In this document: positions 24,750 through 32,775 of the stretch, piece by piece
Numbering within the stretch: the stretch's first letter is position 1
How the letters are laid out: each line of letters begins with the position of its first letter
Assembly: GCF_049651205.1 (NCBI RefSeq)
Contig: NZ_JBASBR010000013.1
Coordinates: 1-64,000 of the forward strand
Direction of reading: 5' to 3'
DNA: 64,000 nucleotides
Source of the DNA: Castellaniella sp049651205
GTDB taxonomy: Bacteria; Pseudomonadota; Gammaproteobacteria; Burkholderiales; Burkholderiaceae_B
Made by a program: the position numbers and the translations under genes
Notes under the pieces: generated by a model
Told to the model about the DNA's origin: nothing
What the model saw: only the letters and a program-made list of their open reading frames with translations
Database searches by the model: none

Positions 24750-26165
24750 ATGACCGCCACTGCCTCGCGCCCCGTGCGCACCCGTTTTGCCCCATCACCC
24801 ACTGGCTACCTGCACCTAGGCGGCGCCCGAACCGCCCTGTTTTCGTGGGCCTTTGCGCGTCACTACGGGGGCAGCTTCGTGCTGCGCATCGAGGACACGG
24901 ACCTCGAACGCTCAACCCCCGAGGCCGTTCAGGCGATTCTCGACGGCATGCAATGGCTGGATCTGTCTGCAGACGAAGGCCCCTACTACCAGATGCAGCG
25001 CATGAGCCGCTACCGCGAGGTAATCGCGGACATGCTGGCCAAGGGCACTGCCTATTATTGCTACAGCACCCCTGCCGAGGTAGAGGCCATGCGCGAGAAG
25101 GCCCGCGCCATCGGCGCCAAGCCTCGCTACGATGGCACCTGGCGCCCCGAGCCCGGCAAAACCTTGCCGCCGGTTCCGGACAGCATCCAGCCTGTGGTGC
25201 GATTTCGCAGCCCCCAAATCGGCGTCACGGCCTGGGACGATCTGGTCAAAGGGCCCATCAGCTTCGACAACCAAGAGCTGGACGACCTGGTGATTGCCCG
25301 CCCCGACGGCACCCCTACATACAATTTTTGCGTGGTCGTCGACGACTGGGACATGCAGATCAGCCACGTCATCCGGGGCGATGACCATGTCAACAACACG
25401 CCACGACAGATCAATATTTTGCGAGCACTCGGTGCCGAGCCTCCTTGCTATGGTCATGTCCCCATGATCCTCGGGCCCGATGGCGAAAAACTCTCCAAGC
25501 GTCATGGCGCCGTCAGTGTCATGGAATACGATCGTCTGGGATATCTGCCGGAAGCCATGATCAATTATCTGGCTCGCCTGGGCTGGAGTCACGGCAACGA
25601 TGAGTTGTTTACCCGCGAGCAGTTTGTCAGTTGGTTCGACCCTGCCCACCTCAGCCGCTCCGCGGCCCAGTGGGATCCCAAAAAGCTGAACTGGGTAAAT
25701 GCCCACGCTCTGCGCCAGCTAAGCCCGCAAGATCTTGCTGAACGCGTCGCCCCCCGAATCCAGCGGCGCGGCGGCTCGCCCGGCAACGCTGATCTCGTCG
25801 CCGTCATGGAGCTACTGCGCGAGCGCAGCGAAACACTCGAAGATCTTGCCGAAGGCGCCTTATTGTTTTGCGGGCCCTACACACCGGCAGATACCGCCCT
25901 GCGCACCGAGGTTCTGGATGAGACAGCCTTGGGGCTTCTACGGCAGTTTCACACCCAGGCGCAAGCGCTGCCCGGCTGGACCGAAGCCGGGTTGGACAAC
26001 CTGATCAAGAGCATTCTTAAAACAGAAGGCGTAAAAATGCCCAAGCTTGCCATCCCCTTGCGGGTGGCGGTTACCGGGCAGAAGCACACGCCGTCGATCA
26101 GTGCAGTGCTGTCTTTGTTGGGCCGCAATGCCGTCTTGCAACGCCTGGCTGATACCTTGGCTTAA
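24750..26165 (+). CDS. gltX: Glutamyl-tRNA synthetase
   Basis: Class I synthetase charging tRNA-Glu. The 471 residues include FAPSPTGYLHLGGARTAL (13-30) with the HIGH-type HLGG at 22-25, LRIEDTDLERS, and KLSKR near 246-250 (GEKLSKRHGAV). Length is typical of the discriminating or single-copy bacterial enzyme. It is divergent from the acetyltransferase gene with 106 bp between starts. No terminator was recognised in the 68 bp before the convergent lipoprotein gene. Confidence 0.97.
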   Translation: MTATASRPVRTRFAPSPTGYLHLGGARTALFSWAFARHYGGSFVLRIEDTDLERSTPEAVQAILDGMQWLDLSADEGPYYQMQRMSRYREVIADMLAKGTAYYCYSTPAEVEAMREKARAIGAKPRYDGTWRPEPGKTLPPVPDSIQPVVRFRSPQIGVTAWDDLVKGPISFDNQELDDLVIARPDGTPTYNFCVVVDDWDMQISHVIRGDDHVNNTPRQINILRALGAEPPCYGHVPMILGPDGEKLSKRHGAVSVMEYDRLGYLPEAMINYLARLGWSHGNDELFTREQFVSWFDPAHLSRSAAQWDPKKLNWVNAHALRQLSPQDLAERVAPRIQRRGGSPGNADLVAVMELLRERSETLEDLAEGALLFCGPYTPADTALRTEVLDETALGLLRQFHTQAQALPGWTEAGLDNLIKSILKTEGVKMPKLAIPLRVAVTGQKHTPSISAVLSLLGRNAVLQRLADTLA

Positions 26166-26233
26166 GCAAGCTGCACCCGCTAGCCTCTGCAGTACGCCGC
26201 CAGGGTTGGTGGGGTATTGCAACAACCGTCCGC

Positions 26234-26722
26234 CTAGAACGGCAAACGGTATCCGGGAGACATCCGCTTGGCGCGGATGGTGCCTTGCCCGCCTTGCAAA
26301 AGCAGCTGGCTGGCATCCGCACGGAGCACCTGCACACGGTTGGTATAAATGGGATCTTCGAGATTGACCGGCACCCCATTGGACTGCAGGGTACGCAGCA
26401 CCAACGTCTTGCCCTCTCTGGACCAGCAGCCGGATTCTTCGAGACCCTGAGAGGGGGATCGCGGACGCTTGACCTGCTCGACATACATCATGGTGCCATC
26501 AGGCTTGAGCGTATACAGCGTGCGCAAGGCCCCCGCCACGCCCTTTTGCGCTGTGACGGACAGCCAGTTGCCCACCAGCGCGTCTCCGGGTGTTGCGGCA
26601 ACGCAAGCCGGCGGTGCTTTGGGTGCAGCGGTACTGGCTGTCTGACGGGTAGGTGCACACGCTGACAACAAGGCCAGCGCAGCGACACCAGCAGCCATGT
26701 TGGAGAGACGAACGAATCGCAT
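26234..26722 (-). CDS. Small predicted lipoprotein of unknown function
   Basis: A 162-residue protein with a lipoprotein signal: positive start (MRFVRLSN), hydrophobic core and lipobox LLSAC (C22). After a proline/alanine/threonine linker, a beta-rich domain begins LVGNWLSVTAQKG and contains LRTLYTLKPDGTMMYVEQVKR and GCWSREGKTLVLRT, resembling the NlpE/copper-resistance-like or META-like lipoprotein folds. That similarity is weak and no function is assigned. The ATG at 26722 is chosen for the AGGA about 9 bases upstream; an ATG at 26740 is the alternative. It is divergent from a four-helix membrane protein gene. Confidence 0.75.
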   Translation of the reverse strand: MRFVRLSNMAAGVAALALLSACAPTRQTASTAAPKAPPACVAATPGDALVGNWLSVTAQKGVAGALRTLYTLKPDGTMMYVEQVKRPRSPSQGLEESGCWSREGKTLVLRTLQSNGVPVNLEDPIYTNRVQVLRADASQLLLQGGQGTIRAKRMSPGYRLPF

Positions 26723-26738
26723 TGCTTGAATCCTATTC

Positions 26739-26752
26739 ATGACAATTGTCAT
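26739..26752. promoter_or_regulatory. 14-bp perfect palindrome, possible operator
   Basis: ATGACAATTGTCAT is fully self-complementary and lies 16 bp upstream of the chosen lipoprotein start, in the divergent spacer with the membrane protein gene. It could be an operator for a dimeric repressor controlling either gene, but it matches no consensus I can name with confidence. Confidence 0.4.
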
Positions 26753-26857
26753 CCAATGCCCTCGACCACAACAGGGCTGCTCGCACTCGGAGCGCACGAG
26801 CGGCCTACAATTTTTTTGTGCCTGTGTGGTTTACAGGAAAATTCTTATTCTACTGAC

Positions 26858-27292
26858 ATGAGCCATTCTGTACTTGTCACATTGCATCTGTTTGCCGCAA
26901 TTATGTTTGTGGGCACAGTCTTCTTCGAGGTACTGATTCTAGAGGGCATACGCAAGCCTCTGGGGCACGAAGCCATGCGCAATGTCGAGATTGCCATCGG
27001 CCGGCGCGCACGCCGCATCATGCCGTTCGTGATGATAGTATTGTTTGGCGCGGGTTTGGCCATGGCCTGGCAGTTTCGTGAAGCATTGGCTCAGCCCTTT
27101 GGCAGCCACTTCGCCACACTGCTCTGGATCAAAATCATATTGGCATTCAGCGTACTGGGGCATTTTATTTTTGCAATCACCATGAGCGGCACCGGGCGGC
27201 TGAAATCCCGTCATTTCAAGCTCATCCACATCAGTGTGTTCTGCCACGTGGTGCTGATTGTGTTTCTGGCCAAGGCGATGTTTTACCTGTAA
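26858..27292 (+). CDS. Four-helix integral membrane protein, CopD-like
   Basis: A 144-residue inner-membrane protein with four predicted transmembrane helices (about 5-25, 48-68, 84-106 and 120-142) and histidines at the start of helix 1 and in the last helices (LHLFAAIMFVGTVFFEV, LIHISVFCHVVL). This resembles the CopD-domain proteins often labelled copper resistance, although no metal-binding motif proves it. The ATG at 26858 begins MSHSVLVTLH. An earlier in-frame ATG at 26726 adds a non-membrane tail across the promoter region and is rejected. Haem or copper association is possible. Confidence 0.68.
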   Translation: MSHSVLVTLHLFAAIMFVGTVFFEVLILEGIRKPLGHEAMRNVEIAIGRRARRIMPFVMIVLFGAGLAMAWQFREALAQPFGSHFATLLWIKIILAFSVLGHFIFAITMSGTGRLKSRHFKLIHISVFCHVVLIVFLAKAMFYL

Positions 27293-27448
27293 ATAATGTC
27301 TTGCCGCACAAGGGATATCTTTCTCGAAAATAGTCCCTAATAATAAAAAACGCGTCATTTTCGAGACAAGCAGCCTTTCCAATGCCGAATAATGGCCATA
27401 TTCAAGCCAATAAGGCTTGGAACCCTAACTACCTTAAGATAGACTTGA

Positions 27449-27479
27449 AGGCGTGCAATATTCATGATATTGCACGCCT
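27449..27479. other. Perfect 13-bp hairpin upstream of the histone H1-like gene
   Basis: AGGCGTGCAATAT (27449-27461), loop TCATG and ATATTGCACGCCT (27467-27479). No U-tract follows. A smaller CAAGCC/GGCTTG hairpin lies at 27403-27419. The 270-bp spacer otherwise shows nothing recognisable. The position, 84 bp before the start codon, would suit a 5'-UTR element or an operator. Confidence 0.45.
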
Positions 27480-27562
27480 GCGCCATTTGAGATGGGCCGC
27501 ACCAGATGTGGGGGCCATATCAAATGGGTGGACCTTTCCTATTGCCCCCAAGGAGCACGACA

Positions 27563-28450
27563 ATGGCACTTGCCAAGAAAGCCGCAGCCACCCCAGCAAA
27601 AAAACCTGCCTCAAGCAAATCCATCACAAAACCCGCTGCAAAGGCTGCGCCTAAAAAGGCCAGTGCAGCACCCAAGGCCACTGCTACCAAGGCCACTCCG
27701 GCCAAAGCAAGCAGCAAGGCCACGCCTGCAAAATCCGCAGCCAAGATCACTGCCAAAACGGCCGCCAAAAAACCCACCAGCGCTGTAAAGGCGCCTGCTA
27801 CAGCAAAAAAAGCGGCCACCGCTAAAACCGCCGCCAAGAAACCGGCCACCGTTGCCAAAAAGCCTACCACTGCCAAAACCGCAACCAAAACAGTCGCAAG
27901 CAAAGCAGCAGCCAAACCTGCCGCCAAGAAAGCTGCAGTAAAACCTGCAGCCAGTAAAGCTGGCGCAGCAAAAAAACCGGCAGCCAAAGCAAGCACCGCC
28001 AAGGCAGCGGTGGCCAAAAAACCGGTAGCCAAAGCCAAGCCGGCAGCTGTTAAAAAAACGGTTGCCAGTAAAGCACCCAGCAAGGCAGCCTCTGTAAAAA
28101 CAGCAGCTGGCAGCAAAAAATCCGCCAGCGCCAAGCCAGTAGCAAAAAAGGCGGGCACCAGGGCTACGGCATCCAAGGCAGCAGCCACCAAGGCGGTTGC
28201 ATCAAAAGCAGCCAGCCCTAAAGCAGCAGCACCCAAAAAGGCCGCAAGTGCTAAAGCCGCGCCTGCAAAAAAAGCCCCCGCCACTAAACCAGCGGCTAAG
28301 CCGGCAGCAAAACCTGCTGTTAAAGCGGCTGCTAAAAAACCGGCAGCGCCCAAAAAAGCAGCCGGCAGGTCTAAAACGCCGGCCGAACCCGCACGCACAG
28401 ATACAAACCCGGCGGGCAACTGGCCTTTTCCGCTTAACAGCCGTCCATAA
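27563..28450 (+). CDS. Histone H1-like nucleoid protein (AlaLysPro-rich)
   Basis: A 295-residue basic, almost entirely Ala/Lys/Pro protein built of degenerate AAKKPA-type repeats, like Bordetella BpH1 and other bacterial proteins resembling the C-terminal tail of eukaryotic histone H1. It should bind and condense DNA non-specifically. The low-complexity body ends at about residue 270; the non-repetitive tail NPAGNWPFPLNSRP resembles the WPFP ending of betaproteobacterial members. The start at 27563 follows AAGGAG by 8 bases. The repeat-rich DNA is prone to length change and to long spurious open frames on other strands. A strong terminator follows at 28494-28542. Confidence 0.9.
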   Translation: MALAKKAAATPAKKPASSKSITKPAAKAAPKKASAAPKATATKATPAKASSKATPAKSAAKITAKTAAKKPTSAVKAPATAKKAATAKTAAKKPATVAKKPTTAKTATKTVASKAAAKPAAKKAAVKPAASKAGAAKKPAAKASTAKAAVAKKPVAKAKPAAVKKTVASKAPSKAASVKTAAGSKKSASAKPVAKKAGTRATASKAAATKAVASKAASPKAAAPKKAASAKAAPAKKAPATKPAAKPAAKPAVKAAAKKPAAPKKAAGRSKTPAEPARTDTNPAGNWPFPLNSRP

Positions 28451-28493
28451 AAGAAAACGCCCTGTGGTGCTGCTAGCCACATTACGGCATTAC

Positions 28494-28542
28494 CCGCGCA
28501 CAATGGCACATCGTTTTTAAGTGCCATTGCGCGCGGTTTTTT
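28494..28542 (+). terminator. Intrinsic terminator of the histone H1-like gene
   Basis: CCGCGC (28494-28499) pairs with GCGCGG (28531-28536). After one mismatch the inner CAATGGCAC (28501-28509) pairs with GTGCCATTG (28521-28529). TTTTTT at 28537-28542 follows directly: a textbook rho-independent signal 44 bp after the stop. Confidence 0.93.
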
Positions 28543-28675
28543 CTGGCGCTGCCAAACGGCCATAGGCCTTTTTGCGAGGCAGCCGCCTGTGATCACATTT
28601 TTTTGGTGCCCCAACTTGCTGCCCAGTTTCAGCTAATGAGACAATGGCCTACTTGACGCTGCCCGAGAACACCGC

Positions 28676-29242
28676 ATGCTCCGTGACATCCTGATCTTTC
28701 TGATCGATATCATTTTTTCGCTGTTTGGCATTGCCCTGATCCTCAGGGCATGGATTTTTGCGATCCGCCTGCATCCGTTTAATCCTTATTCGCAGGCTGT
28801 GCTTCGGGCCACCGACTGGCTGATTCAGCCGATCCGGCGCATTATCCCTGTCAGCGGGCGGCTGGATTGGCCCAGCATATTGGCCTGCTGGCTGACAGCC
28901 ATCGTGTACTTGCTGCTTACCTGGCTGATTGCCATGGGGGGCATGTTGCCGCCAGCATCGGCCATTGGCGGTGTTTTGCTCAGCGGCCTGTTGATCGGCC
29001 TGAAGTGGGCATTCAACGTCATTGTGTGGGTCACACTGATCCAGGCGGTGCTGTCCTGGATCAACCCGCTGTCACCGGTGATGCCGGTGCTGTATACCTT
29101 AACCGCCCCATTGCTGGATCCTATCCGGCGCATGCTGCCCCGCATGGGTGGGCTGGATCTGTCACCGCTGGTGCTTCTGGTGGTGGCCCAGATCGTGATG
29201 ATGATCCTGAACCACCTGGCGTTTTCGTCTTTTGGGGTTTAG
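28676..29242 (+). CDS. YggT-family integral membrane protein
   Basis: A 188-residue protein with two YggT repeats, each two hydrophobic helices around a conserved ...NPYSQAVLRATDWLIQPIRRIIP or SPVMPVLYTLTAPLLDPIRRMLP segment (about 36-58 and 126-148). Family members are linked to osmotic-shock resistance in E. coli and to division or photosystem assembly in plastids; the role here is unproven. It stands alone between two terminator or promoter regions and is convergent with the glycine-zipper lipoprotein gene, 11 bp apart. Confidence 0.9.
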   Translation: MLRDILIFLIDIIFSLFGIALILRAWIFAIRLHPFNPYSQAVLRATDWLIQPIRRIIPVSGRLDWPSILACWLTAIVYLLLTWLIAMGGMLPPASAIGGVLLSGLLIGLKWAFNVIVWVTLIQAVLSWINPLSPVMPVLYTLTAPLLDPIRRMLPRMGGLDLSPLVLLVVAQIVMMILNHLAFSSFGV

Positions 29243-29253
29243 CTAGCCCCAGC

Positions 29254-29754
29254 TTACATGGGCACCACACGGGTGGGCCCACCACCGCTAATCACCTGAA
29301 CCCGCTGCCCCGAGCTTAGCTGGATGTCGTTTGCCTGCGCGATCACGCGTGTTTCGCCGTTATCCAGACGCACGGTGATCTCTAGCCCCTGAGTTTTGCC
29401 TACCTGGTTTTCGACAGCATTACCGGCCAGCCCGCCCAACAAAGCTCCACCAATAGAAGTGAGGATTTGCCCACGGCCACCACCAATAGAGCTGCCGGCT
29501 ACACCGCCAAGCGCACCGCCAGCCAGTGCCCCAATACCAGACGATTTATCTGACTGGATCACAACGGGGCGCACGGACACTACGGTGCCATAACGGACGA
29601 TTTGTTCTTGTTGGGCCTGACCGTAGGTATATACCGAGCCCGAGGCCGACTGGTTGGCACATCCCGCCAATGCCAGCAGTGAAACAGAGACGCCCAGCGC
29701 AGCGGCAAGCCGCACGGCACGAGACGGGATGACTGAAATGGTAGAGATCGCCAT
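29254..29754 (-). CDS. Glycine-zipper outer-membrane lipoprotein (SlyB/Pcp-like)
   Basis: A 166-residue lipoprotein: signal with lipobox LALAGC (C32), then a region YGTVVSVRPVVIQ, and a glycine-zipper 2TM domain (about 72-110, GIGALAGGALGGVAGSSIGGG and SIGGALLGGLAGNAVE) as in SlyB/Pcp-family lipoproteins. A C-terminal beta strand region (EITVRLDNGETRVIAQ) follows. Probably supports outer-membrane integrity. It lies 33 bp after the PfkB-type kinase gene and may share its transcript. Confidence 0.9.
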   Translation of the reverse strand: MAISTISVIPSRAVRLAAALGVSVSLLALAGCANQSASGSVYTYGQAQQEQIVRYGTVVSVRPVVIQSDKSSGIGALAGGALGGVAGSSIGGGRGQILTSIGGALLGGLAGNAVENQVGKTQGLEITVRLDNGETRVIAQANDIQLSSGQRVQVISGGGPTRVVPM

Positions 29755-29787
29755 GAAAGGACTCCTGCAATGGCTGATAACAGTAGA

Positions 29788-30741
29788 TCAGGCGACGCTG
29801 CCTGCACCAACACCGTAGTGTTGATCAAGGACCGCCATGATTTGATCACGAGAAGGGCTGTGATTTTGCGGGCCTTGGCTTTCGATTTTAAAGCCGCCCA
29901 TCACATTAGCCAAACAACACGCATTGGGCAAAGACCAGCCATTGACCAGGCCATACAACAAACCCGCCCGGTGTGCATCTCCACAACCAGTGGGATCAAC
30001 CACCCGGCTGACGGATGAGGGCTTGATGAAAATTTCCTTGCCTTCATGGTACAGCGTGGCGCCTTCGGCGCCGCGTGTCACCACAGCGGCTTTCAACCCT
30101 GCGGCAATTTCGGCAATGGGCTGACCCATGCGATCTTCGATGACACTTGCCTCGTAGTCGTTGGCCGTCAGGATGCTGGCCATTTCAAGCATCTGCTTGA
30201 GATCTGCGCCATCAAACAAAGGCATGGCTTGCCCGAGGTCGAATACAAACGGGATCCCTGCAGCATGCAGCCGCCGGGCATGTGCAAACATCCCGTCTTT
30301 GGAGTCAGGTGAAACAATGGCCCAGCTGGCGTCATGGCCTGTGAGGTCGTTGTCGGCAGAGTATTGCATTGCACCCGGGTGAAACGAAGCAATCTGGCTA
30401 TTGTCTTGATCGGTGGTGATATAGCACTGGGCAGTATAGGTATCCGGCAAAACGCGTACCAGGCTGGTGTCGATACCCAGGCTGCGCAAGCGCTGCAGGT
30501 AGTCATCCGCATCCTGGCCAACCGTACCAACCGGCACAGGATGCCCGCCCAGCAACTTGAGGTTATAGGCAATATTGCCTGCACACCCGCCAAACTCTTT
30601 ACGCAGGGTCGGCACAAAAAACGAGACACTCAGGGACTTCAGGCTGTCGCCCAGGATATGGTCGCGAAAGCGGCCTTCAAACACGGCGATGGTATCAAAC
30701 GCCATCGAGCCACAAATCAGTACATCCTTGCTTTGGGTCAT
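29788..30741 (-). CDS. PfkB-family carbohydrate/nucleoside kinase
   Basis: A 317-residue ribokinase-fold kinase. Features are GGCAGNIAYNLKLLGG (about 50-65, the sugar/nucleoside-binding GGxxxN motif) and the C-terminal PfkB signature DPTGCGDAHRAGLLYGL (about 248-264) with catalytic aspartate D255. The signature usually reads GAGD; here it is GCGD. The ligand is unknown; the protein looks closer to adenosine/ribokinase-like members than to phosphofructokinase. It sits 12 bp after the zinc-ribbon protein gene in the accBC-prmA run. Confidence 0.87.
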   Translation of the reverse strand: MTQSKDVLICGSMAFDTIAVFEGRFRDHILGDSLKSLSVSFFVPTLRKEFGGCAGNIAYNLKLLGGHPVPVGTVGQDADDYLQRLRSLGIDTSLVRVLPDTYTAQCYITTDQDNSQIASFHPGAMQYSADNDLTGHDASWAIVSPDSKDGMFAHARRLHAAGIPFVFDLGQAMPLFDGADLKQMLEMASILTANDYEASVIEDRMGQPIAEIAAGLKAAVVTRGAEGATLYHEGKEIFIKPSSVSRVVDPTGCGDAHRAGLLYGLVNGWSLPNACCLANVMGGFKIESQGPQNHSPSRDQIMAVLDQHYGVGAGSVA

Positions 30742-30753
30742 GAATCAGGATCC

Positions 30754-31833
30754 TTAAGGGTAAAAGGGATCGATCTCGTAGCCATTGACACGCAAACCGT
30801 TAATCGACAGGGGTACCTGAACCAGCACCTGGCTGCGCGCCGCAAATGGCTGGCGAACCGCATCGGCCCCCAGATAATCAATAGGGGCCAGGTTGCGCCT
30901 GACCAGCAGCGTACCAGCCCCATCTTTGAGATCCAGCACCAGCGTCGGCCACTCTTGCGGCCGGTCCGCCTGATTGCGCAATGTCAGCTGCAAAATGAAA
31001 TGCTGCTGCGCTTCAGGCCCGGTGGTTTTGTCCGTCCGGCCATCGGCCGACGCGGCACTACCCGCCTGAGCATCTGTCGGATGGGTTTCCACCTTAAGCG
31101 CAGAATGCGTGATGGAAAGTTGATCCAGATTCCGTGCATATGGTACCTGGCATCCAAGCGACAGACAGGCCCGCTCCAGCACTGGCCGTAGCGCCGGAAC
31201 CACTTGCGCTACCTGGCCGCGATACACATACAGTAGCTGCGCCAACAACAGCACCAGCAGCAAAAGCAGGATCAAACGTCCCAGCAACCGCCCGATGCCG
31301 CCCCACCATGAAGGCTCATCCTCAGCCATCAACGGCGCGGCCGACCCACCCTGGCTACGGTAGTCAGGCCGGGGATCAATCACAAAAGGACGTGCACCTG
31401 CCCGATGGATGTCTTGCGCCTCGTCCTCGTCAAGTGTGAGGCGACCAATCGCAGGCTCGGAAGGCCCGGGCACCGTATCCCGGCGAGCTCGGAAAACGTG
31501 GGGTGTCAGGAAAGGCTCATCCTCAGGCAACGGCACCGGCGACGACCTGAACGGCACATTGAAATCCGGCCCTGACGAGGCAGATCCTCGTTCGGTATCT
31601 GACAGCGTGTGATCCCTACCTGCCGGAACTTGCACCGGCAAGCGCGTGTGCTCGCTGGATTCAGGGCTGGGAGCATCTGACGCTGAACCGGCAGCGCCAG
31701 ACACGACCTCGGCGTAGCCATCAAAAATATGCGCACACTGCACACAGCGGATATAGCCCTTGCGCAACTGCAGATCTGACAGGCTGGCTTCAAAGACGGT
31801 TCCGCAGCGCGGACACCGGGTTGTGAGATCCAT
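30754..31833 (-). CDS. Zinc-ribbon and DUF3426 membrane protein
   Basis: A 359-residue protein. The N-terminus is an MJ0042-type zinc ribbon (CPRCGTVFE and CVQCAHIFD, about 7-40). A long low-complexity acidic/serine linker (about 45-150) follows, then one transmembrane helix (about 178-198, LGRLILLLLLVLLLAQLLYVY) and a periplasmic DUF3426 domain (about 205-359). The function is unknown. The ATG at 31833 has GGGAGA upstream; a GTG at 31848 is possible. It is 18 bp after prmA and 12 bp before the kinase gene. Confidence 0.87.
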   Translation of the reverse strand: MDLTTRCPRCGTVFEASLSDLQLRKGYIRCVQCAHIFDGYAEVVSGAAGSASDAPSPESSEHTRLPVQVPAGRDHTLSDTERGSASSGPDFNVPFRSSPVPLPEDEPFLTPHVFRARRDTVPGPSEPAIGRLTLDEDEAQDIHRAGARPFVIDPRPDYRSQGGSAAPLMAEDEPSWWGGIGRLLGRLILLLLLVLLLAQLLYVYRGQVAQVVPALRPVLERACLSLGCQVPYARNLDQLSITHSALKVETHPTDAQAGSAASADGRTDKTTGPEAQQHFILQLTLRNQADRPQEWPTLVLDLKDGAGTLLVRRNLAPIDYLGADAVRQPFAARSQVLVQVPLSINGLRVNGYEIDPFYP

Positions 31834-31851
31834 GCCGGCGTCTCCCACTGC

Positions 31852-32766
31852 TTAAGCCTTTTGGCCAGCCAGGCACACCCAGCCATCACGCGCCGCCCAG
31901 ACATCCAGCGCCAACCAGGGTGCATACGCCTGTGCCACTTCGGTGGCCTGACGCTCGAGAACGCCAGACAGCACCAGGCTGCCACCAGCAGAAACGCGCG
32001 AGGACAGCATCGGCGCCAGTACCTTGAGCGGATTGGAGAGAATGTTGGCAACAACCACCTGCCGCGTACCGGCAGACAGGCCATCGGGCAGGCAAGCGTT
32101 CAGCACCACCTGATTGACCGTTGCATTATTGTGCGTGGATAGAACCGCTTGGTCGTCAATATCCACCGCCCAGGTATCGCCAGCGCCCAGAAGACGGGCG
32201 GCAATAGCCAAAATACCAGAGCCACAACCGTAATCCAGCACGGTCTCGCCGCCTTGCAAATGCTCGGACAGCCATTCGAGGCACAGGTGCGTGGTGGGAT
32301 GACTGCCGGTACCAAAGGCAAGACCTGGGTCGAGCTCGATACGCACCACACCATCATGCACGCCGGCAGAAGGCAGGCCCTCATCTTCGCGATGCCAACT
32401 GGGCACAATCCAGATGCGCTTGCCCACTGTGATGGGGCCAAACTGTGATTGCGTCAAGCGCACCCAATCGGCGTCCGGCACCGTGCGCAGCAGCCAGTCG
32501 CCCTCGGCAGGCGCGGGGCCTGCCAGGCCTTCAAGGGCAGCCAGCAAGTGCTGAGGGTCTTCGCCATCGGGCAGCAATGCCACCAGACGGTTGCGCCGCC
32601 AGGCGAGTGTCTCGGGCTCGGTGCCGGGCTCGCCAAACAGAGCCTGCTCTTGTTCGGTGTCACCGTCAGCGTCCTCAAGGGACACCGACAGGGCGCCGGC
32701 ATCAAGCAGCGCGTCAGACCAGGCATCCGCCTGGGTCTCGGTGCAATTGAGGACGAGTTCTCGCAT
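31852..32766 (-). CDS. prmA: Ribosomal protein L11 methyltransferase
   Basis: Trimethylates lysines and the N-terminus of ribosomal protein L11. The 304 residues show LDPGLAFGTGSHPTTHLCLEWL (substrate side) and SAM motif LDYGCGSGILAIAA, then ANILSNPL (the NPPY-like motif). The N-terminal L11-recognition domain is about 1-70. The gene lies 9 bp after accC, as commonly seen. Confidence 0.95.
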   Translation of the reverse strand: MRELVLNCTETQADAWSDALLDAGALSVSLEDADGDTEQEQALFGEPGTEPETLAWRRNRLVALLPDGEDPQHLLAALEGLAGPAPAEGDWLLRTVPDADWVRLTQSQFGPITVGKRIWIVPSWHREDEGLPSAGVHDGVVRIELDPGLAFGTGSHPTTHLCLEWLSEHLQGGETVLDYGCGSGILAIAARLLGAGDTWAVDIDDQAVLSTHNNATVNQVVLNACLPDGLSAGTRQVVVANILSNPLKVLAPMLSSRVSAGGSLVLSGVLERQATEVAQAYAPWLALDVWAARDGWVCLAGQKA

Positions 32767-32775
32767 GCCCGGCCC

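Noticed and set aside
27563..28450. CRISPR-like or satellite repeats in the lysine/alanine gene
   Set aside because: The repeats are in frame, degenerate and unspaced; they encode protein and are not regularly spaced direct repeats.
27520..28614. Long open frame (364 codons) on the minus strand
   Set aside because: Antisense to the histone H1-like gene; the Ala/Leu/Val composition is the mirror of the repetitive coding strand and has no start context.
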